This document shows, piece after piece, positions 49,038 through 62,100 of a stretch of 64,000 nucleotides of DNA. The notes beneath the pieces were generated by a model, which saw only the letters and a program-made list of their open reading frames with translations, was not told the origin of the DNA and made no database searches. The translations under genes were made by a program, and so were the position numbers. Each line of letters opens with the position of its first letter. Position 1 is the stretch's first letter. This DNA comes from Cardinalis cardinalis (Eukaryota > Chordata > Aves > Passeriformes > Cardinalidae): NCBI GenBank assembly GCA_014549065.1, contig JACDOX010000003.1:14387877-14451876 (forward strand), in the 5' to 3' direction.

Positions 49038-49190
49038 ATAAAATCACAGAATTATCAGGGTCAGAAGGGGCCTTTGAGATCATCCAGTCCAACCATCCAT
49101 CTTGTATTACCACTAACCATGAGATGATTCTTTATAAAGCAGTTTGTATTTTCAAGCATCTGCAAAAGCAACCAACCTCCTTTTTCCTAA
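49038..49190 (-). mobile_element. CR1 LINE 3'-end fragment
   Basis: The segment starting AAAATCACAGAATTATCAGG and continuing with GGCCTTTGAGATCATCCAGT is the reverse complement of the conserved CR1 3' terminal region of birds and reptiles, which ends in ATTCTGTG-type repeats. It is a short, diverged, 5'-truncated copy. The distal limit is uncertain. Confidence 0.75.
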
Positions 49191-49344
49191 CGTGACTTAA
49201 GTTTAAAATGTCACCTGGGGTGGAGGCCCCAAAGGGACATTCTGGCTTCCAGTTGAAGGAAACCAGGCCAGCAGTTCTGCTTCTTCTGGGGCAGTATTTC
49301 CATGTCCTTTTCTGACAGTGTATTCTTCAAAAGAACAAAATCTA

Positions 49345-49950
49345 CCTGTCAGTCAGTCTCACCTGAGTGCCTGGCAAGATCCTGGAGCAGATTCTCCTGG
49401 GAACTATGCTAAGGCATATGGAAAATAAGGAGGAGAGTGATGACAGCCTGAGGGCATGGCTTCACAAAGGGCAAGCCATGCCTGATGAATGTGGTGGCCT
49501 GCTGGCATGGGGTTAGTTGGTGATGGATAAGAGAAGAACAACTGACGTCATCTGCCTGGAGCTGTGCAAAGCACTTGGCGCTGTCCCTCAGTGACATCCT
49601 TGTCCCTGAAGTGGGAAGACATGGATTTGGTGGATGGATACTTGGTGGGTAATGGATTGGTTAGATGGTCACACTCAGAGNCAACAGCTCAATGTCCTGG
49701 TGGAGACCAGAGATGAGTGATGTTCCTNAGGGGCTGATGTTGGGATTGGCACTCTTTAACGTCCGTGACACAGACAGTGGGGTTGAGTGCACCCTCAGCA
49801 AATGTGCCAACAGCACTGAGCTGTGTGGTGCTGTGCTTGGCACANTGGAGGGAAGGGATGCCATCCAGAGGGACNTGNACAGGCTGGAGAGCTTGGCCTA
49901 TGTGAACTACATGAGGCTCAGCAAGGCCAAGTGCAAGGTTGTGTGAAGGA
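49345..49950 (+). mobile_element. CR1 LINE reverse-transcriptase fragment (decayed)
   Basis: From a CCTGGCAAGATCCTGGAGCA segment onwards this matches the internal ORF2 of CR1. The translated part at 49665-49946 includes DSGVECTLSKCANSTELCGA and EGRDAIQRD, then a KAKCKV end. In intact CR1 the first motif carries F-A-D-D, where the two Asp are catalytic; here they are replaced (CANS), and stops and frameshifts occur upstream. The element is therefore inactive. Orientation is opposite to the neighbouring CR1 tail, so they are two insertions or a rearranged one. Confidence 0.88.
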
Positions 49951-52900
49951 CAGGAAACACAGTACCTAAACCAGTGCTGGTGGTTCCCCTGTGGTAGTGC
50001 TGGCCAAGGTGGAATTGTAACTGAATAGCAACAGGCACAGAGGGCTGAATAAGAAAAATCTGTTACTGATAAGGGTTCAAATATGAAACTTCAGGTAACT
50101 ATTTCTCCTCACTGCCCAGTCAATCTTCTCACTGCAGGCCCTTGAAATCTCTCACCACGGACTGCTGTCACACAGTGTCTCTCTCAGCCATCCAAGCCCT
50201 GGTGACACAGAGGACATGCTCTATGTATGCATGTGGTCCTGAGATACTGGTGAGGAATGATCTGCCCAGAATTGTTTTATCCTTCAATTGCCATGCAGAG
50301 AAAGACCTTGAGAACACATTCCTTTTTGACATTTGCATAGTGAACCTACACCAGAGCAGAGTTTCACAGCACCACTGAAGTTAATGCCTTAATAAAAACA
50401 ACTTCTCCTCAATGGACTTTGTTTGCTTTAGCCTGACCTTATTTTCAGGGGATAAAAATTTAGCAATAATATTTTTATGGTCTTCAACTCTCTTCTGTTT
50501 TTGCAAAAAATCATGTTGTTAAGTTCAGAAAAGAGGCAGAAATTTTTTTCCTTTAGTTTCACTTTGTCATGTTCTAAGAGGAGCAAAACCACACANCAGA
50601 AGCCTCCCAGAAAAACAAAAAAGCTGACAGATAGAGCTTTTTTAGAGAACTTAATTCCACACTGATTTTAAAAAAGCATATATATAAAGTGATGTACACG
50701 ATTTTGATACCTATAGCTCTACTACTTTGTTGAGATGCTTGAAGCTAGGATTTAGTACAATTTAGTCTTAAGTACTGCAAAGCATCCACAAACTACAGGG
50801 AAGGAATGATTGCTGAAATACCTAAAAACCCCTATGTGAGTGACAAGGTTTTAATCTTTACCCACACACTCCAAACATGTCCATTATCTTTGGCAGAAAG
50901 ACAAAGCTGTTCGGAAAAATTGACACTGGTGTTCAGTAGGGAACAGGGAGTCCTGTGGAGACAATGGGATGTAAGACTTTCCTCCCTCCGCCCCCCATTG
51001 TGCTTGTGGCTGGTGAAGTTCCAAGAGGAAAAAGATTTCTAAAGGCTTCTATTACCCTGAAACAACCATTTTCAGCAGACACCTAATGAACCCAAAGGAA
51101 GTCCACTTGGTTTAATTTTTTTCCCTGAAAACGACGATCAAACACATTTACAAAGGAACACGGTACTTACCCTTTACCAGGCTCTGATTCAAGAGTTTAA
51201 AGCATTTTGCTGGCTTTACACAGGCAAGTAAGTATTTACCTCACTCAGTTGCTTAGTAGCTCCTGTCAAATCAATAGGAATGTAAATGTGCTATTAGTGA
51301 GTGCATTACTCTTGCTGAATCATGTCCTTTGCATGTCACAGTCAGTACTGAAAAATGTGGTTGCAACCATGCACCAAATTTGTTATGGAAGGCAGAACGG
51401 TGCCATGACATCAGGCTGGTGTGTGTGAGTGGTGGGGTAGGAGAAGGGGGATGATGAATATTTTCAGCTGTGAGACTACTAAAGGTTTTGTAAAATCTGC
51501 CATTTCCAGAGAAATCCTAGATGCTAAAATTCAGGCATTTTGAAAGCAGTGTTATTTCTTTAGGTGCACTGCATACACATTAAAAAAACCCAAAACAACA
51601 AAACCCCAAACAAACCAAACCAGCACTTTGATTTCTGCCAGGTACGTGACACCATGACAACCACCAAAACAACATAACAAATCGGCTTTTTTAAGGAAAG
51701 GCTTCATACACACTCAATTCAGTATGGACCAAGATGACAGGGCTTACTTCTCTATTTGATAGCAGCATTTAGNACCCTCTTGTATGCAGAGAAATATTAT
51801 CCCAAATACTACATGGCTGAATGAGAAATGTAGTATACCAANAAGCTGATACAAAACCTATGAAAATCAATATGCTTGCTTCAGTCAGCTCTGAAATAAA
51901 CTTCAACATTAGTTTTGGTTCTCAAGGTTCAGTTTCAATAGAGATTTTTTTGGGATGAAAATGACAGAGAAAAATATAAAAGACAAGCCTAACATCTACA
52001 ATGAAGCAGTAATGCTCAGCTATCATTGAGTCATGGCTTGCTTTCTTTCACACAGAAATCTTTGCACAAGAAGAAAGCTTCCCTTCCCTCTCACTCCTTC
52101 ATGAAAATTGTTTTAGTTTTTAGTTCCTCGAAGCCATCACAGAAAATTTCTGATTTTGTTGTAAGCAGCAAGGTGTTTGTGTTTGATTGCTTCCAACTGC
52201 CAGAAGCCATTGCAGAAAAGTCCAAAGCATTGCTATTCCAGAAATTATGTACTGTCTGCCTTGCTGCATTGCCTCTTTGCTTATGTTCATGTGATATAAT
52301 CCTACATATATCATATGTTCACATATATATCCCTCTCTGTCTAGTCTATATCTGTGTATGTCTTCATAGATAGGCCCAAATCTAAAAACATTTAATGCAG
52401 AGATGGAATCAGGGTGAGTGATCTTGCAGAGGAATGAAGCAAAGATCTTGCTATGAAGAAAATAAAATATTTATTGAGATCAGAGGTGGAAGTTTACTAG
52501 ATTAAGGCAGCGCAGTGGGAATAGGAAACTAGCTGTGCCCTGAGGATGGTTTTGTAGCTGAAGCAGGGGAAGATATGCTCAGAGTGCAGTTAGCTCAGCC
52601 AAACCTAATTAGGTACACAGCACTCAGCCTGTTCATAGACCCTGTCTCCAATGATTGACACTCCTCTTATGATCAGGCTGTTTTTTATTAGAAGGCTGGG
52701 GGTTTACCAGAATATTTTAATGATCAGTAAGTTGAAAGTAAAAGACAGGCTCATGATTTACCTGGTATAAATCTGGAAAATACACGCATTATGCTTTGTG
52801 TTGTCAAGAATAAATTACCATGTTCTTTCCAGAGTGTGATATCTCTTGTGGGAGTAACTGGTTTGTTTTAGGATTCCTCATGTTAGATAAAATTAATGAT

Positions 52901-55900
52901 GATATTTTCTTCTATTTCCTTATTCAAAANATTTAGCTGTACAATCAGCTCTAAGCTTAGAGTTTTCCAGGCGAATTTTTGAACACAGAATGAAATGCAG
53001 GAAAAAGAAAAACCCTTTCAGGCAGTAAAGCTGCATTTTTAATCTCAGCAGTGATCTGTCATTCTCTGTTAAAGAGAAGATGCTGGATGTATTTTTAGGC
53101 CAGCTTAATTCCAGTATCTGCATGAGGTTTCTCTTTGCAGTAACAGGAGTAGTGCTTTGCTGTGGAGAGTTGACACCTCATCTGTGCAGAGGCAAGGTGC
53201 TTTCTTTTTTGTGAGAGAGGATGGTTTAAGGTTAAGCCAATAATTATGCCAAAGCTATATGGAATGAGTGGTATTAGGTCTACAATAAGAGGATATGGAC
53301 TNAGAATAGCATTGCAGGGAACACCTGCAAAGTCCTTCATCTGAGAAGTCAGCCAGAGATTTGCTTCTCTTGAGCTATAATTTTTCTTCTATTATCTCTT
53401 CTGGTTACGGAAGACTTTTATTCATGTGCAGATTTACTGGAGGTGAAGTGTGAAAGTGNGCTAGTTTAACTCTCCCCTTAGTCNTGCTGTTTTCCTCAGA
53501 GTTAGCAACCAGTGATAAGAAATCAGAGAAGGGTATGGGAGTGCATACCAATAGAGATAACAGTGAACAAATTGTTGAGGAGGTGGTAAGCATCTTTTAT
53601 GCAGATGGAATTATAATAATGTTTTTTCTTGGCCAAGAAAAGACAGATACAGTAATAAAAAGCCATGGATTTTGAAATTCTGCTAATCTAATTGCTCTTT
53701 TGAGCCCTATCTGTTTTTACTGGTGGGTGCACTTTTAAAAGTNGGAATAAAAGAAAGGCACAAAGTTAACAACCAACATTGCTAAGCAGATGCACTGCCT
53801 TGCCCTTAACTCTCTCCTGAGAAGATTGAAGGGATAACTCGGCCAGCTACCCCACATCTGAACTAGAATTGGAGGTACTGATCTAGAGAAAGGCTTGGTG
53901 GGGATGGGAGGTGTAAGTGTGGGTGTGTGTTCACTACAAATCTCAGTTTTGGGATGCAGTTCAAGTATAGCTGAAGACTGGACAGCAGGAGCCCTGACAC
54001 TGGAAAATACAGTTAAGATGTACAGCATGGGTCTGCTTCACAGAGGGTTTTAAAATGTAGTTCAAGATCATCTCAGGGTAATTAAAATCAAAGGGTCAGG
54101 ATCAGTTTCAGACAAAATTAAAGAGGTAGAAAATGCTCATAATTATCTGTTCAGTGCATTAATAGAAGAAAATAAAAGGTTTGACCTGAAATGGAAAATG
54201 GAAACTAATCTGCAATATACACGTGTCACTTGAGTCAGGTGCCTAAAGGAATTGGCAGTGCCAAAAAGCCTTCTGCTCCCTTCCCCTTTGCACAGGTGGA
54301 TGGCCAATGCACTGAAGTAGTATTTTAGGGAAAATTCAAAAGCCATTGCTGGCCTGGAAGAATGCCTGAAAGGAAGCATTTGAGAACACTAAAGTATCTC
54401 TTCTGACATACTTAACCAATTTTCCAAGGGACACAGGTTATGAGAGATTTTTTTTATCCTCAGTTTCAGCAATTTCCAGGCTGTATAGTACTGTCCCTGA
54501 AGCTCTTGGAAAGTAGTTTTAGCTATTTGTCATTCACAAGCTACTCTTCCCACATTCAGGCTTTGAGTAGATTAAGATTCCAGATTTCTCTCACTGGTAC
54601 AGCTCTGGGGAAAAGTCTGAGAAGTTCCTTTAGCAATANAGAATTACCTCAGCAGTGACAAACTCCCTAACAGCCTTAAAATTCAAGCATGACATACATG
54701 GAGATCCCCATGAATATCTACTGGTGTGAGATGATCTGGCCAGTGATACTTTTGTGCTTCCTAGGAATCTTCTTCAGGTCCTGGATAGAATCTTTTTTAA
54801 GAGAATAAATGCTTTGGCATATTGGTCCCATTCTCAGTGAAAGCCTTCAGACTTCTCCCGTGCAGTTATTGCAGATTTGTGCAGTTGTACAAGGGTTTCC
54901 ATGCAGGATTTGCTTTTATCTGGAAATCTGTAGTATTTTACTGCAGCTTACATGCAGGAAGTTGAGGTTCCCTATATGTGCCACATTTATTACATACATA
55001 GAAAGGAGTACCCTTGCAAAGTCATAGCTGTGAGCAGACAAGCCCTTCAACCTGCATAAAAGCTCAGAGATGTTGTCTTTTCNCCTTAATCAGAATGGAA
55101 AACTGAGCCTTAACTGACAGAGACATAAAGGAAAAATATTCTTCTAGAGCTCTCTTTCAANGATGTCTAAAGGATCATGTTCTGAACATTAACTTTTTCA
55201 ATTTAACGTTAACTGTATCAGAAATGATGACATAAAAAAAGAATGGCACACAGTCATTCCTAGTGCTACTCAAACCCTATGCAGAGGGACTAAAAGTGGC
55301 TTAAAAACAGTGATGAGAAATGCAAAACCTAGAAGCCGTTTAATGTATCTGGTATTCAAAAATTTTAATGAATTCGGTTTTCATTAGTTTTCCTGAATCG
55401 ACCTAAAAGCCCACTTAGTNTTTCAGTTAGACACAATTAATTAGTAATATAATCTCTACTGGTTTGAGGAACAAGGCTTGTAAATGAAAGCAAATAATTA
55501 GACTATGCTTGCAAGAATTAAGATAAGCATTGCAATGCCTAAGCTTGGAGCTTGAAATTAGAAGCACAAGAAAATCCCAGTAAGTTACACNCCAGGACAG
55601 ATGCACAACTGGAAACACAATACAGAGTTTTTGACAGTCAGTTTCACCCTNTCTCTCTGCCAGTAAATCATAATTTTCTTTAGAAGGAAGGAGTACAGCT
55701 CATGGCTTTACTTTGAAAGAATTGAATAGCCAGTACTTCTTTAACACCTGGAATGAGATACTAGTGTCAAAATNGGAGCTTAATAGAGTTAGTTTGAGGG
55801 AATAATGAGAATATATCAATGATGTGAGAGAACATAATAATCAGAAATACTAAAAACCCCAAACCAACCAACTCAATACAGCACTCCCTCTGCNCCAGCA

Positions 55901-58734
55901 CCTCCCTCAAATATGTTTCTTGGACCAAGTTAGAAATCATAAGGGCAATGGATATAAGAACAAGCTNGACAGAGTGAAAGGTTAAGCAGTACTTAAAACC
56001 TTAAGAAATCTGAACAGGCAAGACACTTAAAATTTATCAGCATTCATTTTTTTGTAGTTTTCATTCAGTCCCAAATAAGTTCAGAATTCCTCTCCCCTTC
56101 TACTGAGCACTCCTTTACGCTTTCAATGTTCATTTCCTTTAGGCCTATCCAGGAGCAGCNATCACCTGCCTGCATAGTAATCAGATTATGCTAATGGTGC
56201 TCCAGAATCGCAGATAAAGTTTTAACCTGCTGTGATGTAAAACACCCTTTCTTTTCGAGNAATTCAGGACCCAGTGTGATGCTGTTTTCACACAGCTTCT
56301 CATGCAACCTGGTACTTCATGTGCAAATGCAACCTGCCAGTCTGATTTAATTGCATGACTCAATTTACCTGCAGTTTATCCAAGATCAGACCTTACATGA
56401 AATCAAATGCTGCATTTTGTANAAGTGCATTTGTGAAGACTATCTCTTCTGCTCCCTGAACCCTTTCCTTCCAAAAGTTGTTTTTGGGGGACACTATGAT
56501 ATTGCCACCCCTGGATTTGGTATCTGACTTGAGGTGTCAGCCCTTACCTTTGCTTGATTTTAGCTACAGATGATGCTACTAGCAAACTAAATTTTTAATT
56601 CTATAACACATTTCTTAATCTAACAAAAAAAAAAAAAAAAGAAGAATCACCTTTACGCACACTTAAAACGATTCCTTGCCTCATCAGAATGTAACCAATT
56701 TATAATAAACCTTTTTAAAGCAGGGGTTTGATGAATCCATTTGGACAACTATGTAATCCTCTGCTCCACCACTTTCACATTACTGCTACTCTGTTTAATG
56801 TTTAAACCAACCCTAGAGAATAGTTCAAGAGGAAGTGATGTAGTTTGCTTGTTTCTTTTGGAGCTGCTCCTGAGCACATGCCATTAACACTCTACACATG
56901 AATGATGGGAAAATAGTCATGGTGTGTCATTAAAGGATGGTGATGAACACACTGACAGCATATTTCTCTCATTCATTACTGCTCAAATACAATACAGCTG
57001 ATCCAGCTATATTCTTCTCTTATTCCATAGCTGCCTACTCTTTTTTATTTTTTTGCAATCATCCAGCAGGTCTTTACTTATCAAGCTCCCTGTTTGCAAA
57101 GTAAATGGCACATACTCGGAGCCAGCCTTGTGCTGCTCATCCAGCTGCTAAGTGCATTTGGGGNGCAACATGCTTTCATCTCATAAAGCTCTGCTTAGAG
57201 CTTTAGCACCCAGCACTCCCAAGTGAAGGTGTTGCAGAAGTTACAGCACTTTTGAATTCATACAAGAGATGGTCCCATATATCATTATGACATCTGATAG
57301 CATGTTTCCCACTCGAGAACCAATTTCCTGGAAGAGTATTTTATGCCCACAACAAATTCTAATATAAAAGTATGAGCCTGAATTTCCATGTTTATTGCTT
57401 CTCTTTACAAACGGAAGGATTAATTTCTCTCTTTGCTCTCCCTGATATTTCACAGTCTATGGGACGGGAGAAGCTATTTGATTTCTTGTGACTCCAAATT
57501 TATAAAGTAAGCCAGTTTTTAATCCTTGGGTTTACACCTGCGTCCTTAGAGTTCAGGATTTTGGAGCAAACTCAAATACTCATTCTGCATCTGCAACTTT
57601 CTTAAGAATTCTGTAGAAGTTTTTTCTGNTTCACCATTTCATTGTCTGGTAACATACTGTCTGCTCAGCAAGGATAAGAAAGAAATAAGATATCCCACTA
57701 TACTTACTGCCTGTCCTGGAGATGGACTCTTTCTTCACAGGGAGGGAAAAGAGACTNGAGATTTTACTCTAATAAATGTAAAGCATTCCCTAAGCCTCTC
57801 CATCCACAGCAGTGCCACAGAAGACTACTGGGACAATATTTTATGGAGAAGGAGGTCTAAAACACGTGGAGGATGTTTACATGATGCTGCTGCCAGGAAC
57901 TGACCATGAAGTAGGGCACTTTTGGGAAAAAGCTTATNATGAAAACTACGTAAAATTCCCACCTCTGACTGCCAGTAGTGGCTTAGTGGATTCCCCTGAG
58001 ATGATTTACAAACAAAGGGCACCTAACTGTGCAAAGGACATGGTTATGTAATTCTGAGGCAATTTCTATGCTACAGAAATAAGATTATAGCAGTAATAAA
58101 TGATTTCCTTTTTTTTTTCTCGCGTCAGACAATAGAACATCAACTATCAAAGAATTACGAGAGGTGATTTCTTTCCTGTTGCTTTAACGTCAGTTTTGAC
58201 AGGAACTAATTACAGGTAGTTTGCTCAGACATNATACTTATAGTCTTTGTGTATCTGCTGGAAAAACTGCACATTTAACTAAATAGAGTTAGTATTATAA
58301 ACAGAATTAGTGTGATAAACATATCTAAGATCCCAAATATCCATCAAATATCTGTCTGTCTAAACAAGCTGTTTCANCACTGCAAGCCAAGTTTAGTTTT
58401 CACTGTGCTAAGTATGAACATTATTCAAACCAGGGCAAGTGATCTGTAGATTAGAATTATTTGTACAAGTAACTGAAACAAATTAAATGCTCCCCATTAC
58501 AAACCCATATTTGAGTGCTAAGGATTTAATCATTCAGCTGGGGTAGAGTGAGTTACTTTGATAAAATGCTAGAAATCTGATACAACTGTTTGTGAAGACT
58601 TACTGCGTTTCTCCCGGGCAAAGATTATAGATCAGCATTAANTTTCAAGACCTAATTCAGATGATCAAGGTTACCTTTCATATTTGCAATAGTGCATTCT
58701 CTGTATAATATAATGCTTTGCCATGAACATCTTA

Positions 58735-58769
58735 TTTTATTACAAGAAATTATATTTCTTGNAATAAAA
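58735..58769. repeat. 15-bp inverted repeat with 5-base loop
   Basis: TTTTATTACAAGAAA is followed after TTATA by TTTCTTGnAATAAAA, its exact reverse complement apart from the single N. Confidence 0.85.
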
Positions 58770-59104
58770 NAAATGTGTGGAAAGATTTTTAAATTGTGTG
58801 AAAAGCCACTGTGAACATACCTATGTAGAGAATATTTTAGTACTCAAGAAATAAAAAATCGTCACAATTACAGAGCAGTTAGAACTGCTCAAAGATTGTC
58901 TGTCAAGTAGATTTCTAGGACAGAAAAAAACAACAAATAGCTTACTAAAAATTCATATTTAAATCTGAACTGNCTTCTAGATGCTGGANTTNCATTACCA
59001 GGTTAAGGCTAATACAGTCCAGATTTGTAGACCTGTGAGTTTTCTATCGAAATAATTCTCAAAGGTATTACAAAATAGTCAGAAACCTTTTATTTCTTGC
59101 ACAA

Positions 59105-59150
59105 ATAACAAACAAACAAAAAAACCCAAACAAAAAAAAAACACCAACAA
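59105..59150. repeat. A/C-rich low-complexity tract
   Basis: Irregular repeats of AAAC, AACC and poly(A) over about 45 bases. Similar tracts occur at about 41990-42030 and 51580-51622. Confidence 0.8.
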
Positions 59151-62100
59151 ACCCACATGCGTCAAGTTTGGAAATGGAATGTTCTGAATACAAATACTCT
59201 GTCAAACTCACTGGACTTCAAACACAATCTAATTGCAAAAATTGACTTATTGAACTACGAAATAGTTAAGGGATATGAATTCAGTTATGTGCTATAAATG
59301 AAATTTATATATATAAATATAATTTTATTTTTAGGTGATACAATAAGCAGAAAGAATAACACAGCTACAGGACATACAGGAGACTAATTTATGTACAAAC
59401 CCTGAGTTAATGAGTGACACACATTTTAATGCAGATAGATGTAAAAGAGTTAGATAGGACCAATGAATAGATATTTGCTGATAAGAATGAAACAGATGTG
59501 AGTTCAGGGCAAGTAAAAATAGACACATCTTCTGTTAAAGAGACACCTAAAGCAGCCAAAGTAATTTGAGAAAACGTCACTAATGAGGGTGGATTCCAGG
59601 GAAGAAATGCCCAAATTGCCTCTCACATAATAAACATAAGCAGNGGCCTGATTTTATACTTTTTTAGATCTCCCTTGACACAGCCCTTTTTCTGAAATAC
59701 ACCACAAACNAGACTCGAGATACAAATATATTTCAGAATGCTCAGGAGGAAAACCAGGAGCTATGCAGGGAATCCTTTGCAGCAAAAGCAAAGCTGTTAC
59801 TTAAGGCCTGAATACTGAAGACACACAGTACACAGCTTTTGCTGTAATCCCAGTCATTTTCAATGCCTCGACTTGTNGAATATTTCCTTTCATTGCTGTC
59901 ACTCAGCTGCCCTTGTAACTCAGTTTGCATTTACCAGCTGAGTTCTGTACAGGCTGTTTAACAAAACCCCACAGGCCCTAAAAGTGCAGTCCTGGAAGCC
60001 ATTTTTTAACCCTCTGGAGGATGGNCAGAGAACCTCCAGATTCTACATGCTCTCACACAAGAAGTAGGAANAGAATTAATTTGTTTTCATAAAGATAAGA
60101 TTTGGAACATTTAGGATCTAACAGGTAACATGTCACTGAAAGAATGAGAGCTCCAAACAGAGCTATTCCATTAAGGGAATTAATGCCAAAGCAAACTTTG
60201 TTGTAATNATTTCAGATTTGCTTGGGAAGCAAGGGGAGTGATCTGCCATGGAACATCCTTTCTTGGAGAATAGAGGGTTCTCATCTGTTTTTAGAATTAA
60301 TGCATTTTAAAACTCTAAGGGTGTTTGGTGATCAATAAAATCCAAACCTCCTAGATTTTTTTGATTAAGTTGGTAGGCTTAGGCCAAGGAGAGTGGGAGA
60401 GCTAGTAGCAGACAGCACCATGAAGCTTATTCTGTGCCATTATTAAACCAATGCCTGTGCTGGCTGTGGAGATTTCAACTACTGGCTTGAGGTTTCTTTT
60501 CTTGGCATCAAGATCAAATCTCTGATTATATAGTGGCATTAACAATTTAATGTCTTTTTTTTTTTTTTATACAAGAGGGGGCCTGTTACTGTTTGTGATG
60601 TTCATCCTGCCAAAATCCAGTTTGGGCTGTTGAACGCTCCCTATCCAGAGCAATCTGGTTTTGTTGCTGCCTGTTTTATTGGAAAGAACATCATGCTGCA
60701 GGGTATGCATATAATAGTTAATATGCTTATTATCAAGTGTAGCTTTTGCCATCCTCTGCATTTCACAACCAGGTAGGCTGGTGTTGAAGGATCACAAAAT
60801 TGTAAGTGTTCTCTGTTTTTTCATNTGGATGCCCATCAGGTGAAGAAGTGAGATTGAGCAAGAGCCCAAGCTGTTAGGACAGTCTTCCACCAAGGTCATT
60901 ATCAATGGCCACCTAGAGCCACACAGTGGCTTTAACTGACTCACACAGTATGATTAAAATCTGGACTACTTTCTGAGGGCAAAGTCATCTCCACAGAGCC
61001 TATACCTGGAGCTGCTTCACTCAGCAGCATTGCATATGAATTTGGCTAATTAGCAATGAAGGAAGGTAACNGAGGACCTCATTGCATATAGAGGAGTCAA
61101 AGCAGAGTGCTGATGCCCAATCATCTGAAAAGTGGGGCTTCAGCAGATTCTCAGGAAGAGGAGGATGCCACCTCCTCTCCTCCAGCAGCTCTCTGGTTTG
61201 AGCTGGCCGTCAGTAGCTGTCCCTGTAACAGCCAATTTTTTGACAGAGAAGCTGCCAATGTGCAAGGCTATTGATGGTTTGGAGGAAATGCATTTTCTGA
61301 ATTGTGTAGGTGTTAATTCCAATATATTTGCCTCTCTCTCCAGACCAGACACTCTTCCCCACTTTAGTGCAAAGCCTATTTCATTCCTATTTAGAAAGCA
61401 GCAACATGAATATCNAAACTCCATGCTAACAGTGTATTTGAAACCTAGGCTCTTGTGAGCAGGGAAACAACTCACCTAAATATGGAAATGTTTGCTTTCC
61501 TGTTTGGAATTCCCCCAGGCATGTACCTATTACAATCACTTACCTATTTTACCAATGAGCAATGATGGTAGATAACAAATATTTAGTAACCAAGGATGCA
61601 TCTTTTTTACTCAGCATCTGCTTTACTCAGAGCTCTGGATGAGGGCATCCAGTTCCCAGTGAGTCTGNAAGTCAACAGGAACCCAAGAGCTGAGCTTAGC
61701 CTCCCTTTTGGCAAGAAAAGCACCACCTGGTGAACCACTTTGAAAGGCTGCAAGAAGTAAACTGGCTTGCAAACACGTAGTGAAGCCCTTTGTTCTCACA
61801 AAGAGAAAGGTGGAGATACTTCCCTGCAGTGACACCAATCAGAGAGGGCCTGAGGATGGCATGAGGGGCAGGATAAAAGGAAAGGATGATGTTCATGGTA
61901 CAATGCCCAGCTCCATGTGCTTCCTGCACNGTTCCTAGCCAGNTTCTCAGGTACTGGAAAATGATTTGTTTGAAGGTCACNCATTCTTCTGNGTTTAAAC
62001 AAAGTTTTTGGTGAAGTGTTAGTCATTCACGGAAGAATTAAACCATCAGAGCTGTATTTTCATGCCAAGAAATCATAATATGGTTACGCTCTAGGCCCAA

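Noticed and set aside
57812..58051. 79-codon plus-strand frame
   Set aside because: It contains an ambiguous codon, has no recognisable domain and no splice context.
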